Source: Nitrosomonas sp.
GTDB taxonomy: Bacteria; Pseudomonadota; Gammaproteobacteria; Burkholderiales; Nitrosomonadaceae
Reading direction: 5' to 3'
DNA length: 6,909 nt
Assembly: GCA_005779435.1 (NCBI GenBank)
Contig: SXJH01000081.1
Location: forward strand, 1 to 6,909
Shown: piece after piece, positions 6,455 through 6,909 of the stretch
How positions within the stretch are numbered: position 1 is the first letter of the stretch
Layout: each line of letters begins with the position of its first letter
Program-made: the position numbers and the translations under genes
The notes under the pieces: generated by a model
What the model saw: the letters and a program-made list of their open reading frames with translations, nothing else
The model's database searches: none
What the model was told of the DNA's origin: nothing

Positions 6455-6909
6455 ATGAACAATCTATATAAAAAAACCATACTCATTGTCGGTTGTGGCG
6501 ATATTGCTTTCAGAACAGTCCCGCTGCTCCGACAGCATTACCGAATCCTTGGCTTATACCGTAATCAAGAAAATGCCCGCCGGTTGCGGGCTCATGGCAT
6601 CATTCCAATTTTTGGAGATTTAGATTTCCCGAAAAGTCTTGAGAAACTTGCGGGAATTGCACATGCGGTCTTACACCTGGCACCCCCACCCAACCAAGGA
6701 TTGCGAGATCCTAGAACCTTGCATTTGCTATCCGCGCTGAGTAAGCACACCCAAATGCAAAGCGCGATTTTACCACAACGCCTTGTCTATATCAGCACCA
6801 GCGGTGTTTATGGAAATTGTCACGGACGATTGATCGATGAAACCGTTGCCATTCATCCGGAAAACGATCGCGCAATACGGCGTGCCGATGCGGAAAAACA
6901 AATTCGCGA
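6455..6909 (+). CDS. Atypical SDR / NAD-dependent epimerase-like protein, 3' end cut off by the window
   Basis: I translated 151 codons from ATG 6455 to the right edge without a stop; proteins of this type are usually near 280-300 residues, so about half is seen. The N-terminus is a Rossmann fold: a beta strand TILIVG leads into GCGDIA (residues 13-18), the nucleotide-binding loop, with a basic residue at Arg36 after the second strand (LGLYR) and an acidic GDLD (54-57). The segment YISTSGVYG (112-120) is the characteristic strand and loop of extended and atypical SDRs. Where extended SDRs carry YxxxK, alignment by eye places Arg139 and Arg143, as in the atypical group annotated NAD-dependent epimerase in proteobacteria (YeeZ-like). 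Substrate and reaction are therefore unknown. A weak AGTGA precedes the start by about 8 bases. The gene is divergent from the ferredoxin reductase with 36 bp between. Family is confident; function is not. Confidence 0.88.
   Translation, partial: MNNLYKKTILIVGCGDIAFRTVPLLRQHYRILGLYRNQENARRLRAHGIIPIFGDLDFPKSLEKLAGIAHAVLHLAPPPNQGLRDPRTLHLLSALSKHTQMQSAILPQRLVYISTSGVYGNCHGRLIDETVAIHPENDRAIRRADAEKQIR

Overview
The window is an ordinary stretch of a betaproteobacterial chromosome with roughly balanced base composition. The ppc-divergent-hemC-hemD...hemY arrangement is, from my general knowledge, typical of Betaproteobacteria. The plant-type ferredoxin/FNR fusion next to an atypical short-chain dehydrogenase is compatible with a Nitrosomonadales-type organism. 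The taxonomic assignment is inference from gene content and protein style, not from a search.

Layout: positions 1-2189 hold a minus-strand phosphoenolpyruvate carboxylase gene (ppc) that runs off the left edge, so its last part is missing. A 121-bp divergent spacer (2190-2310) carries a clean inverted repeat. On the plus strand follow hemC (porphobilinogen deaminase, 2311-3267), hemD (uroporphyrinogen-III synthase, overlapping or abutting the hemC stop, to 4052), a 131-bp spacer with a UUCG-capped hairpin, and hemY (membrane-anchored TPR protein, 4184-5359). Only 12 bp after hemY comes the stop of a convergent minus-strand gene for a ferredoxin-domain NAD(P)H oxidoreductase (5372-6418). Divergent from that, with 36 bp between start codons, begins a plus-strand atypical SDR/NAD-dependent epimerase-like gene (6455 to the right edge, truncated).

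How the genes fit together: ppc makes oxaloacetate from PEP and bicarbonate. HemC and HemD carry out the two consecutive steps from porphobilinogen to uroporphyrinogen III, the branch point to heme, siroheme and cobalamin. HemY accompanies the pathway as a membrane protein of unsettled biochemical role. HemX, which sits between hemD and hemY in many proteobacteria, is not present here either as a separate gene or as a fusion to hemD. The ferredoxin reductase and the SDR form a divergent pair whose joint function cannot be read from the sequence.

I found no mobile element, CRISPR array, tRNA or rRNA, and no clearly novel system. The points worth a second look are small: a dyad in the ppc/hemC spacer, a possible 33-codon reading frame just ahead of ppc, the hairpin before hemY, the orphan ferredoxin reductase, and the loss of the YxxxK motif in the SDR.
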